Below are positions 35,341-46,689 of a DNA stretch of 64,000 nucleotides, one piece after another (position 1 is the first letter of the stretch; each line of letters opens with the position of its first letter). Both the position numbers and the translations under genes were made by a program. This DNA is from Dictyophora rubrovolvata (lineage: Eukaryota > Basidiomycota > Agaricomycetes > Phallales > Phallaceae): the NCBI GenBank assembly GCA_029959195.1, contig CP114120.1, positions 868,001 to 932,000 on the forward strand, read 5' to 3'. Under the pieces are notes generated by a model. The model saw only the letters and a program-made list of their open reading frames with translations, did no database searches and was not told the origin of the DNA.

Positions 35341-37440
35341 ATGTTTCTAGGTTTTCTTTTTGCAGTTGCTATATTCGGTAGAGGATGTCTTGGATTAAGT
35401 GTCCCAGTTGTCACCACAACATCGGGAACCCTTTATGGTTCCATTGAAGATGGAGGTTAGTCTTGCGATGAAACTATTAATGCCTTAAAATCACTTACCA
35501 AGGTATTTACAGTCATGTCATTTAAAGGAATTGTGAGCACTGTCAAAAATTTTCCTAGCATTGCTTCTGAGCTTCTTCTCATCTGTAGCCGTATGCACAG
35601 CCACCTATTGGTGCCCTTCGCTGGGAGCCCCCTCAACAATTGCTTTCCACTGACATACGCAATGCTACTTCGTTTGGCCCGTCGTGTATCCAACAATTTG
35701 TTTTTGCTACACAGACACCGACTGAGAGATTGTTTAACACACCGCCCCTTCCTGAAAGTGAGGATTGCCTCTTTTTGTAAGTTACTTACTTACCAAACCA
35801 TTGTCCTGCTTTGAATATATTGTAGGAACGTATGGGCTCCTCTGGAGACAAATCCTTTGCCAACTAGAGCGGTTATGGTTTGGAGTAAGCTCAAGAACTT
35901 GTCGCGACTCTTCTTTTTATCTCATTGTCAAGTCTAGTTCACGGTGGATCGCTCCAATTTGGATCTGGCCGTGTCCCCCAGTATGATGGTGTAAGCAACG
36001 TTTTGAGTCCTCTCTTTTTCAACTCTTCACGAAATTGCCTCTTAGCTGCATATAGCTCGAAACCATGGAATAGTCGTTGTTACCATCAACTACCGTACGA
36101 ATGTGTTCGGATTTCCCGAAGGAGAAGAACTCTTTCCCAATAAAGAAAATCTTGGTTTCATGGATCAAGACTTGACGTTGAAATGGGTTCAGGACAACAT
36201 CGCCGTCTTTGGTGGTGATCCAAATTCAGTGACGGTTATAGTAAGTAAACCCGCCCTTACTCTCAAATAGAATAGAGTTAATTTACAGGGACTAGGGTGA
36301 AAGTGCCGGGGCTGAATCTGTTGCCCACATTCTTCAACGACATCACGTAAATCCGCCATTTCGTGCTGCTATTATGGAATCTGGCGCGGCTTCGTCGATG
36401 CTTACAACCCCTAATTTCACAAGCTTCGATGTTTTTGCCGAAGCGGTAAACTGTCATCAAGCTCCTGGAGCCGACAGGCTGGCTTGCTTGAAATCTGTTC
36501 CTGCTTCCTCGATCTCAGCCTGGTTAAATGGTCCTTCTGGCCTGGGATTTGGTAACCTTGTGGTTGACAAGTACGATAGATTTTGTCCATGTTCAAAATT
36601 TTTTCTTCCCTATTCCGCAGCGCTACCGCTTTTCCTGACCCATACCAACGCATCAAGGCAAACCAAACTGCTCGAGTCCCCATTTTAATTGGTGCCAATC
36701 AAGATGATGGAACCCTGTTTGTCGTCGGTATCACCGACCTTACAACATTCCTACAGGAAACTGTGGGTTCTTTAGTTGATGCTGATGAAGTTAGAGCGGT
36801 GTACCCAGGTTTTACGGATTTGGAAATTATACCTCTTGTGTTTAGGGATGTTGTTTTCTTGTGGTACGAATCACGACTCGGACACCTTGATCGCTTTCAT
36901 ATGTTGATGACTCTGAAGTCCAGCTGAGCTAACGACTACATCTTACGTTCAGTCTGGAATACCAAATGTATTTCGATATGTATACGGTAAATGTGATTGT
37001 TCCATTTGAATAGCCAATGTTTCTAACGTAGATTTTAACTCAGGTGCCGTGTTCGCTGATTTACAGGTATTTCCAAATGCTGGGGCTTGGCATTCGTCGG
37101 AAAGTTCGTTTATTAGGCCATACTATGTTATTCATAATGCTCTGACCTTTATCCCCCGGTAGTTCAAGAGATTTTTGGAACATTCAACGCTACCACTGCC
37201 TCTGGACCGGAAAAAACATTGTCGGCGACGATGCAAAATGTCTGGACCAATTTTATCAAGAATCCCTTTGTTTCCCCGGCTCCCAGCTGGCTCGAATTTG
37301 TACCTGAGAACAACACGCTCTCATTAGCAAAATTAGCCTTCGACGGAAATGTCGAGCTCAATAATGTCGTTCAGCCTTCTCCGGCTGGGTTGGATGACAG
37401 ACCTTGCAACGACCTTTGGAACGACCTCCTTGATTTTTAA
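35341..37440 (+). CDS. Secreted type-B carboxylesterase/lipase
   Basis: Alpha/beta-hydrolase of the carboxylesterase type-B family, probably secreted, acting on ester substrates. The ATG at 35341 starts a signal peptide (MFLGFLFAVAIFGRGCLG). A short exon gives SFKGIPYAQPPIGALRW, then LPESEDCLFVNVWAP, the oxyanion-hole motif IHGGSLQFGSG, GIVVVTINYRTNVFGFP, QDNIAVFGGDPNSVTV and, after an intron ending ACTAG, the nucleophile motif IGESAGAESV. Later come PILIGANQDDGTLF (catalytic acid region), VFLCPAELTTTSYVQSGIPN and the catalytic His in NAGAWHSSE. The protein ends PCNDLWNDLLDF at 37440. With about nine introns all frames join, so the gene looks intact. The acid residue is Asp, where most family members have Glu. 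Substrate not inferable. Confidence 0.9.
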
Positions 37441-38682
37441 CGCATAACCTTCATGTTTGTACATTTCGACGGCTAAAAATAAACATGTTTCAGTCACGGC
37501 CCGTGGATTTCTGTGTTCTTTGGGCTTTCAGATGAAAGAGAGAGGGAGTGTGTGTGTGTGGTTCTACTAAGTCCCTGAGGCCCGGTGAAAACTCGCTGTG
37601 CCGCCATCGTGAGTTAGGCCCCGATCTGCTGTCCAGAAGTCGCCCGATGGGGGACGCAAAGTAGATACAATAGCAGATGAGATTTCTGCTAGGTTCATGT
37701 CTCTTCTGCTAATTTCATTAATCCGATCAAGTTGGTCTGCTCACATTGTCCCCATTACCCATTACATACTTTTCCCCGCTTTATCCAAATACTTATTACT
37801 AATTATTTATTATCATTAGTTCTAATTACATTTACTACACTAATGACACCCGTTGTTTGAGCTAAGCCTTCCAAATACATGGTAATGAAATAAGAACCGA
37901 ATCTAATATATAGAAGGCATCAATAAATCAGAAAAATCACACCACAAGCAAAAAAACGCGTACCAGATGTTCCACGTATATAATGTAGCAGTTCCGTACC
38001 TTCAAAGAACATTGAGACTGTCAGTTAATCCAAAAGGTAAATCGACAATACCTTTATAAAACGAAGGGCCGCTACGTGTAGTACGTGTTCCTGCTGACCG
38101 TGCCCTGGTACAACTGCGGAGATCATAGATGTCAAATGGTGTAACAAGTATCGTGTTTTGACCATGTGGACAGTTAGTTTTGTTCATCTCCTGGAAGAAA
38201 AAAATACCCACAGTTGTCTTATAATGACTATATGTGTCCGTTAACGCGAGGTTGCCGCTCCTGTCAGTTAAGGAGAAAAAATGGGAAGTGTACTCTGAAA
38301 TATGTCAATTTTACTATTAGTTAAGCTTTGTAAGATGAGTCTTTTTGGCAGCTAAACAAACTCGTGGGCAAAATGTGCCATTGGTTAGTAATTCACAACC
38401 CCCTTCGAGTTTCCCCGAAGCCTTCAGCGTAACCCTTCGAACTTCTTGCATCATGGATTATTTACATACTTTTCTAAATGTCAAACTTCTCTTGTTCGTG
38501 GTTTGGATATGATTCACAATAGTAATAACCATGCATACTTACTAGAGCGACGCTACCAAACATTTTATTTTAGTTCCGTTACTTCGCCCTTGTGCATGTA
38601 CATATTTAGAACGACTATGAAGCTAGGCTGATTTGCGAGCCCTTTTTATCTCCGTACGCTGCTTTCAACAGTTGTCGCGTTT
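37441..38682. other. Intergenic stretch, partly AT-rich
   Basis: Contains a short GT repeat near 37548-37560, a very AT-rich block around 37780-37850, and the unassigned minus-strand frame at 38002-38300. No other gene was recognised. The right end borders the 2 kb tandem duplication. Confidence 0.45.
38002..38300 (-). other. Unassigned coding-like frame
   Basis: The open minus-strand frame reads SLTDRSGNLALTDTYSHYKT, then MNKTNCPHGQNTILVTPFDI and YDLRSCTRARSAG, and ends VDLPFGLTDSLNVL at 38002. It looks like an internal or last exon of a small protein; a further exon could follow to the left. No family is recognised and no start with a signal peptide was found. It could be a gene remnant. 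Confidence 0.28.
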
Positions 38683-38739
38683 CGCCAATAGCCGAAACTC
38701 AAAACTCAAAAAAAAACCTTGCTCCTCTAGCCACCTAGC

Positions 38740-40353
38740 ATGCTCAGCACAATGAAGGGATTCGACAATTTTCCTCAAGATATCTTTCGAGAAATAATAC
38801 AGCATGCCTACGTGCATAGCCCCGCTCGACGGGACCGCGAAGCACATTACCAACCAGCAGTGCACTCCCCTCCTATAGTCGCGTCGCATGTCTGCCGTTC
38901 CTGGAGACGTGTTCTTTTATCCGATCCCACAATGTGGACATGTATTTTGGTTCCAGGACTAAAACCAGATGGAATAATGGAATTGCTCCGTCGATCCGAT
39001 TCTGCCTTATTAAACGTCTTTCTCGAATTGGACACGTGTAGCAAGCTAAAGCGCGAGGGCACGTCAAATACGTTTTCCACGCTTTTTCAACAAATACATC
39101 GGTTCAAAACTTTATACGTGTATGTTTACCCTGAATGGTCCGACTGGACCATTAGAGCGGTCAATTATGTGCAAGCATCAATCAATCAAATTCTGCCATA
39201 TCTTCAACGGCCTGCGCCAAAGCTCCAGTTTTTTTGCTTTAAGCACATTGAATTCGTCGCCTCAGCAGCCAATCTCGGTGAAGCATTCCTAGACACATTA
39301 TTTTCGGGAGTTGCTCCGAACCTCAAACATATACACCGTGACCTTGTGGACGGCACCCTACGACAACTGCGACCAAATCCTCTGTTCTGCAATCTGTCAG
39401 AGCTCTTTCTCACCACACCCAATGACTCTTTTGTCGTAGACTCTGATCTTCTACTCGATGTTCTTGAACTGTCGCCTTGCCTCAAACTGTTTAATCTTCA
39501 GGTCAACTGGAACTTGGATTCAAACGTGGGCGCAACCCGTCCCCGTGACCGCAAGATCAATCTACCTCGCTTGCAAAGGCTCGTGCTCAATGTGAACCGC
39601 GCGGTCGGATTATTGGACGTACTCTTGCATCACCTGTCTTTCCCATCGAATATCGGGTGGAAGATCACTTCTGAACCCGTTGAACTTGCGACCTTGCCGC
39701 CGTTACTCCAACTCTTGTCCCAGACCCAGTTCACTTCCCTTCATATATTCTTCTCTTGGGACGGCTTTGTCGCCTTCTCCTTTAAGGAAAACCGCAACCC
39801 AATCTGTATTGATCTAGTCGATAACCGTGAACTCGTATACGTTTATGCCGACACATGCCATATAACGACTTTCTGGGATTCAATGCATTCTGTGAAGTTG
39901 TCTAATATCACACGTGCGGAATTTAATGTTGGGATGGGAAGACATTCGCAGACACCTATAACATTTCAAACAATCTTTACTTTGTTGAAGAATCTGGAGA
40001 CCCTATTTGTTAGACAACACCCGAACCAATGGTTCAATGGTTACGGCGGTGCCGATGAATCATGCTTGATATGCCTTTCAGCACTAATACCGAAATCAAA
40101 CCATTCAGCATCCTCGGAACGCAGTTCAATGACTTCGTTTCCCTGCCCTCTTTTACGTGAAATAACCGTAGAGCTGAAGGAACCATTGAGCAAGGCGCAC
40201 GCAACTGTGTTCCGCGGGTGTTCTGACAGACGGCAGGCAGAAGGATATCCTCTGCAACTCTTCGTCTGTTGTACAGAAATTGAGGATACCATCCTACATC
40301 CAGGAAAGAATGGTTCCATCCATGTCTCGATTGTGGATGACGACGAGTATTAA
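38740..40353 (+). CDS. F-box-like protein
   Basis: Single-exon gene for 537 residues. The N-terminal F-box-like segment reads FDNFPQDIFREIIQHAYVHS, an insert, then PPIVASHVCRSWRRVLLSDP and TMWTCI, the pattern found in the large Agaricomycete F-box family, which recruits targets to SCF ubiquitin ligases through Skp1. The remainder is leucine-rich without clear repeats (LPRLQRLVLNVN, LLKNLETLFVRQHPNQWFNG) and ends ILHPGKNGSIHVSIVDDDEY. The ATG at 38740 lies just inside the duplicated unit, and a second in-frame Met (MKGFDNFP) follows four codons later. Lack of introns contrasts with its neighbours but is common in this family. A broken paralogue lies about 500 bases downstream. Confidence 0.85.
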   Translation: MLSTMKGFDNFPQDIFREIIQHAYVHSPARRDREAHYQPAVHSPPIVASHVCRSWRRVLLSDPTMWTCILVPGLKPDGIMELLRRSDSALLNVFLELDTCSKLKREGTSNTFSTLFQQIHRFKTLYVYVYPEWSDWTIRAVNYVQASINQILPYLQRPAPKLQFFCFKHIEFVASAANLGEAFLDTLFSGVAPNLKHIHRDLVDGTLRQLRPNPLFCNLSELFLTTPNDSFVVDSDLLLDVLELSPCLKLFNLQVNWNLDSNVGATRPRDRKINLPRLQRLVLNVNRAVGLLDVLLHHLSFPSNIGWKITSEPVELATLPPLLQLLSQTQFTSLHIFFSWDGFVAFSFKENRNPICIDLVDNRELVYVYADTCHITTFWDSMHSVKLSNITRAEFNVGMGRHSQTPITFQTIFTLLKNLETLFVRQHPNQWFNGYGGADESCLICLSALIPKSNHSASSERSSMTSFPCPLLREITVELKEPLSKAHATVFRGCSDRRQAEGYPLQLFVCCTEIEDTILHPGKNGSIHVSIVDDDEY

Positions 40354-40524
40354 TACTTGAAGGAATTGGACAAACATGAGGTCAAGATTCCACAGGAAAT
40401 TGAATATTTCTGATATCGTAATCAAGTAATGTATTTAATTGCTCAAATAGCTGCTAGTAATGTTAACTTAATGTGATACATAAAGAAGCGTCTCAAGTGA
40501 TCGTCGGCTGGTCGCAATAACCAC

Positions 40525-40715
40525 TCTACTATAGAATGCTGGCCTCGGCTAATCCGCAACATTGTATTTCCTTGCCCAAGCTCGGCTTTTCCTCACTATT
40601 GCATCTTGTTTTCTTGTGCTAATATGGCAGCATCGTGAAGTCCTTACGAAACCCATTCCCCTGAGACCCTCCCCTTCCATAAGTGAAAAGAACAATGCGG
40701 CACTGAATGCACTGG
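40525..40715 (+). pseudogene. Truncated 5' fragment of the GT90 gene
   Basis: Matches 42544-42735, the 5' flank and first about 45 codons of the downstream GT90 gene, including the stretch coding for its membrane anchor. The start codon is lost (ATG of the parent is ATT here) and the reading frame is interrupted. Homology stops where unit 2 of the tandem duplication begins. It is a by-product of the duplication and not a functional gene. Confidence 0.85.
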
Positions 40716-40783
40716 CAGAAAGAACACCAACTCTAAATTAGTTCCTTGACTTCGGGTTGTAGAAGGTTGTAGAGCCCTTGCGT

Positions 40784-42745
40784 CGCCAATAGCCGAAACT
40801 CAAAACCTTGCTCAGGCTCTATCCACCTAACATGCTCAGCACAATGAAGGGGTTCGACAATTTTCCTCAAGATATCTTTTGAGAATAATACACAATGCCT
40901 ACGTGCATAGTCCCACTCAACAGGACCACGAAGCACATTACCAACTAGTAGTGCCCTTCCCTCCTATCGTCGTGTCGCATGTCTGCCGCTCCTGGAGACG
41001 TGTCCTTTTATCTGATCCTACAATGTGGACATGTATTCTGGTTCCAGGACTAAAACTCGATGGAATAATGGAATTGCTCCGTCGATCCGATTCTGCCTTA
41101 TTAAATGTCTTTCTCGAATTGAACGGGAATGGGTCTAGCATGCTAGAGCACGAAGGCACGTCAAACATGCTTTCCACGCTTTTCCAACAGGTTCATCGGT
41201 TTAAAACTTTATATGTGGATGTTTCTATATGGTCAATTTGGGGATCCCCTGTAGTAGCCGATTACGTGCGAGAACAAATTCTGCCATATCTTTAACGGCC
41301 TGCGCCAGAGCTCCGGTTTTTTTGCTTTAAGCGCACTGAATTCGTCGCCCCAGCAGTCAATCTCGGTGAAGCATTCCTAGACACATTATTTTCGGGAGTT
41401 GCTCCGAACCTCAAACATATACACCGTGGTCTCTTGGAAGGCGACCTACGATAATTAGTGCAGCCAAATCCTCTATTCCGCAATCTGTCAGAGCTCTATC
41501 TCACCGCATCTGATAAATCTTTTGTCGTGGACTCTGATCTTCTACTCGATCTTTTGAGCTGTCACCTTGCCTCAAACTGTTTAGTCTTCAAGTCGACTGG
41601 GACCAGTGTTTAGACCTGGGAGCAACTCGTCCTCGTGACCGCAAGATCCATCTACCTCACTTGCAAAGGCTTGTGCTCGATGTGGACCGCGCGGTCGGAT
41701 TATTGGACGTACTCTTGCATCACCTGTCTTTCCCATCGAATATCGGGTGATTCACTTCCCTTCACATGCTCTCCCCTTGTACCAACTTTTCGACATTCTC
41801 CTTTAAGCCTAACATGCATTGATCTAGTCGATAACCATGAACTCGTATACGTTTATGACGACACGTGCCATATAACGGATTTCTGGGATTTGTTATTGCA
41901 TTCTGTGAAACTGTCTAATATCACACATGTGGAATTTGATTTCGGGATTAAAACGTATCCGTCGAAACCCATAACGTTTCAAACAATTTTTACTCCATTG
42001 AAGAATCTGGAAACCCTATTTGTTAGACAACACCCGAACCAATGGTTCAATGGTTACGGTGGTGGTGATGATTCATGCTTGGTATGCCTTTCAGCACTAA
42101 TACCGAGATCAGAACATTCAGCAGCCTTGGAACGCAATTCGAGGACCAGAAAAAGATAACCAATTCAATGACTTCGTTTCCCTGCCCTCTTCTACGTGAA
42201 ATAACCGTAGAGCTGAAGGAGCCATTGAACAAGATGCATGCGACTGTGTTCCGCGCGTGTTCAGACAAACGGCAAGATATCCTCTGCAACTCTTCGTCCG
42301 CTGTACAGAAATTTAGGATGACATTCTAGATCTGGAGGAGGATAGTTCTATCCACGTCTCGATTGTACCAGAATCGGATTTCCAGTAACACTTATATATT
42401 AGACAAAAGAAGGCCAAGATGCGACACGAAATTGAATATTTCTGATATTGTATTCAACTGTCTAATTCTGTTAGTAATGTTAAGTTACCAAGCGTAGAGC
42501 AATCGTGAGAAACTCCGGCGACTGTACCTGATCGCAATAACCGCTCTAGAATGCTGGGGGCCTCGGCCAATCTGTAATGTTGTCTTCCCTTGCCCAAGCT
42601 CGGCTTTTCCTTACTATTGTTGCATCTTGTTTTCTTGTGCTAATATGGCAACATCGTGAGTTCCTTACGAAACCCATTTCCCTGAGACCCTCCGCCTCCA
42701 TCAGCGAAAAGAACAACACGGCACTGAATGCAGAAAGTGACGCAC
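40784..42745 (+). repeat. Tandem duplication, unit 2
   Basis: Second copy of the unit, carrying the broken F-box copy and leading without interruption into the complete GT90 gene. The right border of homology is where unit 1 ends, inside the first exon of GT90. Confidence 0.85.
40832..42388 (+). pseudogene. Broken copy of the F-box gene
   Basis: Homologous along its whole length to the intact F-box gene of unit 1. The frame closes after MLSTMKGFDNFPQDIF at a TGA (40880-40882, CGA in the intact copy) with a one-base loss just after. Further stops appear at 41293-41295 (CAA to TAA) and 41452-41454 (CAA to TAA), and a block of about 80 bases is missing near 41748. Long stretches in between remain well conserved, such as the F-box core SHVCRSWRRVLLSDPTMWTC and LETLFVRQHPNQWFNGYGG, so decay is recent relative to the duplication. 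Confidence 0.85.
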
Positions 42746-44954
42746 CCGACTCAGAGGAGCATTTCTTGAGGCCAGATGGGCTTCTTGAAGTGAATATGGA
42801 TGGCCGTCATCCTGTTTTAGTCCTTATGGAAGATGCCAAGAAGAGATGGAAATCCATGAACGACAGGTAGGAAAGCGGCAAGTGCGGAAAGAAGGATACT
42901 CATTTCTCTAAATAGGCAGAGTAAAACTCTTTATGAGGCAGTAACAGAATATAAACGGAGGCATGGATATCCTCCTCCCGCTGGATTCGATTTATGGTAT
43001 GTCGTCACCGATCGCGTTCTTGTCAGACTGAATCACATGTAACTTCATCAGGTGGAAGTACGTCAAAAAACACAACGTCAAACTCGTGGATGAAGTAAGC
43101 TCTTTGCACATTTCAGCACCCTAGAACGTGCTCTTAACGTTTTTTCCAGTTTGATCAAATAAACTATGACATAACACCCTACCTCGCCTTATCCCCAAAA
43201 GTCCTCCGTCAGCGGCTTGAGGAGCTTGAAGATGGGGTTGGTTTTCATTTCAACATCTCCAAGGGAAGTTTCGATGTATATGGTGATGGATGGTGGCTCG
43301 GGAATCCTCGTCAATTGATAAGTATCGTCATGGAGTTTTGTCGAAGCCTTCCGGATATGGCTATCCATGGCCATCATTCTTTGCGTGGGGATGTTTGGCT
43401 TGGTGAGGATTTACGGAAGGACGCCTATGATAAGGTTAAAACATTGGAATGTACGCTGCTATTCTCTTGACTTTATTTTTTGGTGTAATTGACTCAAATA
43501 TATATGGGTCAGCTTTCACCGACGCTGAGTTAGCGAACTATGAGAACATTGATCGGAACGATCGACAGAATCTAACCAACATTTGCTTATCCGACGATCC
43601 TGTCTTTACGTTGTCTCACCCTTCAAAAGGTAAACCGAAATCATTTGTTCCTCACTGCAAAGCTTACAGAGAACAATCGCATTAGCCTCCTTTATAAAGT
43701 CTCATCTTGATTACTTGAAAGTGTGCTCTAGTTCCGGATTACAACAAAGCACGAACTTGCTATTCTCACCTTCCGCACACGATATTAAACTATCACCTTT
43801 CTTCGTATTTTCCAAGTGCCAACCTGGCGCTGGTTTTTTACTTCCCACTAGCACATGGGATTATCATGACATGACGCTAATAGAGCCGCATCCATGGCAG
43901 GAGCGCCGTGATCCGGACGCTGACAAGCTATTTTGGAGAGGGACGACTACCGGATGGAATTGGCACCGGGGCTTATCCAAGGTTGGCCCGAATGTTTCAT
44001 GGAGGAACGGGTCCAGGGCGAAGTTGGCCATCTTATTCGGTGAAAGCGATGTTACGCCCCAAGACGAGATCGAGTTATTATTCCAGGATTCTGACGACGG
44101 CAACAAGCTTTTCACGAAGAAGTTTCCACGCTCTATGCTCAACCGACTGTGGATGGATATCGGGTTTACTGGAGCTCCCACTCAATGCAATGAGGGAGAT
44201 GGGACTTGCGCAGAGATGAATAAAACCACTATTTGGAAGTCACCAGCCTTTCCCCCTACGATTGGGCAAAAGAAGTTTTTCGTTGACTTGGGTTAGTCTA
44301 TCCCGAGATTTCTCTTGTTGCTTGTACACTGATGTGACAATCAGACGCGAATGACTGGAGTACGGATTTCCAACGTAGGCTGGCTTTTGGACAGTAAGTG
44401 CACTTTAGCGTCGTCCTGTGTTCGTAGACGTAACCGTGCTATACCAGGGTGGTATTCAAGTCCAGCGTCTTTGTTGAGTGGAATACTAGATGGTGAAGTT
44501 GGCCACGATTTTTCTGTTTTTTTTTTCTGTGACTGATTGGACCGTTAATTAGGTTGATACCCTATTATCATTATATCGTATGGCAATTAATACGCCCTTT
44601 CCTTCCTTTTGTATCTAACATCGTCGTATCAGCCCATACAATCGGACTACTCCGATGTATACAACATCATGGCTTTTTTCTTGGGCGATCCCAAGAGCGG
44701 GTCCGGGGCTCATGAAGAGCTAGCAGAAGAAATCAGTAACAACGCAATTCAGTTTTCCAAAGAATACTGGCGATGGGAAGATATGACTGCATACGTAAGT
44801 ATCTCATTGCCATTACCACGTTCTTTTCGAATTCCTTTACTAAGAAATTAACCTTACGTAGTTATACCGCCTTCTCCTTGAATACGCAAGATTACTTAGC
44901 GATGACAGGATTGAAGCGTCCTATGAATTGCTTGGCGAAGAGTATTACAGGTGA
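42577..44954 (+). CDS. GT90/CAP10-family glycosyltransferase
   Basis: Type II membrane glycosyltransferase of family GT90, the family of the Cryptococcus CAP10 and xylosyltransferase proteins, probably acting in the Golgi on glycans. The ATG at 42577 starts a short cytosolic piece and the anchor LFLTIVASCFLVLIW, then a stem. Conserved segments in order: YPPPAGFDLWWKYVKKHNVK, DQINYDITPYLALSP, LFWRGTTTGWNWHR, RAKLAILFGESD, QKKFFVDLDANDWSTDFQRR, VVFKSSVFVEWNTRWLIPYY, PIQSDYSDVYNIMAFF, SKEYWRWEDMTAYLYRLLLE and YELLGEEYYR at the end. The 3' exons near 44.4-44.6 kb include one of only about 25 bases (W-LIPYYHYI). All junctions are canonical and keep frame. The 5' end is duplicated upstream as a fragment. 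Confidence 0.9.
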
Positions 44955-45550
44955 TGATTATACTGTTTATACTGTTTTTGGGTTCATTTGTTTTGGCTCT
45001 TTTCGGTATTCGGGAAGGTATAGATAAAACAATAAAAATATGTATTACATTACTAGCGGGTATACGCTACATCCAAACAGTTTAAATAGGTAGTAATGGA
45101 CGTTATATTGATGCCCGCAATGCTTGTGGCAAGCTTTTCATGAAATCGATACCGATCAAGCAACTATAAAGCATGTGAAACAAGTCTCGTCCAGTGTTAC
45201 TCTTGATGTACACAATTCACATTGAAAACAAGTCTTTGCGGGTGGGACACATTAGCTTTGCGGTCAAGGGAAAGGGTTGTGCCCACAGAGACTAAAGAGT
45301 TTGAAGCAAGGGGACGATTCAAGAAATCGCAGACTCAGAATCCACGGCGAAAGAATGATGAGACACGATGGGCGGAGGAGATCACGAGATCCCTATAGCC
45401 CGTGGTGATATCGTACCACCTGCTAGTCGGCAGAACATTGTTGATCGCGGCTATGATTCATAAATATTGGGAAATCGCTTTGCTACGAGGTCAATGGAGA
45501 ATGTCAATGTTGATTCTAATCAGTGTCTGGATTGATTTCACGAGATACTT
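44955..45550. other. 3' flanks of GT90 and amidotransferase genes
   Basis: Convergent intergenic DNA, no gene recognised. Confidence 0.55.
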
Positions 45551-46551
45551 CTAAGTTGTAATCTCAACTCCAATAACCTTCCAAATTGCCTTGCCAATAA
45601 TACCAATACCGTCGTCATGATTGTTAGCTCGTGCTTTGGCGCCTGCGACAGTTTCAGCACTCATCGTAGACGCACGACCTCGTACGTCAACGATTTTGTT
45701 GACAATATCTGGCACGAATTCTGGATGACCTACATACACAATCATCGCTTAGATACAAGAAGATAAGTGAAACATAAACCAATGACCTTGAACGCAAAAG
45801 ACATGGATCCTTGTAGGATCATTCTCACATGGAAGTATCATTCCTTGAACAGGAGAGAGTTCGGTTTTCCCTAGTAGTTTGAATCTAGGCGGCAAGGTAG
45901 GTACATGATCTCGATGCATTTGTTGAATATTCTAGAAATATTTTCAAATTGGAATGACATTACTTGATAATAATAAAACTTACAATCGACGATGCTCCAA
46001 ATATTTCTTTCCCTGTATCAGTTAACTGAACTTGGTATACGCCCGCTTCCCAGCCACCACTGTTCGGAACACATTCGGAACCAAAAGCGTGAGCTATAAT
46101 CTGATGTCCAAAACAGATACCTACATAACACGTGCCATATGAGTCGCTCAGTCATAAAATGGAAAAGGGGTTGGAAGTCAAGCTACCTATGATCTTGACG
46201 GTAGGCTTAACCTTCGCGAGAGTGCTAACATAGTCTATGAGTTTGGTTATCCAGGGTACGTCTTCATATGCAGATGCAGCTAGGATAAGAATCATGAACA
46301 CGACCCAACGAAGATCAATGGAGAAGTAGAAGCCTACCAGAGCCAGTAATCACCACTGCGTCATACTCTGACTCATCCGGGGGATATTCCTGCTTTTGCA
46401 CGACATCGTAGCCATCAATCACGAACTCGACACTCTTGTCGGGAAGAGAATTCTTGAAAAATCGGGTGAATATCGCTAGATAATCACCATGTTCTTCTAG
46501 GACATAAGGATTCGGTGTATCGCAAACGAGGAGGGCAAGTCGGAGGACCAT
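45551..46551 (-). CDS. Class-I glutamine amidotransferase-like protein
   Basis: Small stand-alone GATase1-fold enzyme of the GMP-synthase-like type, cytosolic. The ATG at 46551 gives MVLRLALLVCDTPNPYVLEE, then DYLAIFTRFFKNSLPD, EYDAVVITGS, VPWITKLIDYVSTLAK, the nucleophile elbow IIGICFGHQIIAHAFG with the catalytic Cys, GGWEAGVYQVQLTDTGKEIF and MHRDHVPTLPP. The His-Glu pair lies in VQGHPEFVPDIV, so the Cys-His-Glu triad is complete. It ends KVIGVEITT at 45551. There is no fused synthetase domain, so the in vivo ammonia acceptor is unknown; related fungal proteins are annotated as GMP-synthase- or gamma-glutamyl-hydrolase-like. An in-frame upstream ATG at 46569 (MTCHAF) would add six residues. 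Confidence 0.88.
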
Positions 46552-46689
46552 GAAAGCGTGACATGTCACAGTCCCGACCAGAGTTTGGGCGTCAGTGTCC
46601 CAACCCTAATGCGTTTGATTGGAACGCGATGGTTCTCCTTGTCTGTTCCACATTCACGCCAGGCCTTGTACAGACCTTACATAGAGCCG
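46552..46689. promoter_or_regulatory. Shared divergent promoter, amidotransferase and nucleotidyltransferase
   Basis: The two genes diverge with only 138 bases between the chosen starts, so they share control DNA. A second in-frame ATG for the plus-strand gene at 46609 would reduce this to 57 bases, and an out-of-frame ATG at 46563 could act as an upstream start. Confidence 0.45.

Larger units (their letters stand above)
38683..40715 (+). repeat. Tandem duplication, unit 1
   Basis: The unit starts at the shared sequence cgccaatagccgaaactcaa and spans the intact F-box gene, its 3' flank and about 190 bases homologous to the 5' end of the GT90 gene. It then breaks off within the GT90 homology near the word gcactgaatgca. 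Unit 2 begins about 70 bases later. The two units are similar throughout, roughly 85-90% by eye. Confidence 0.85.
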
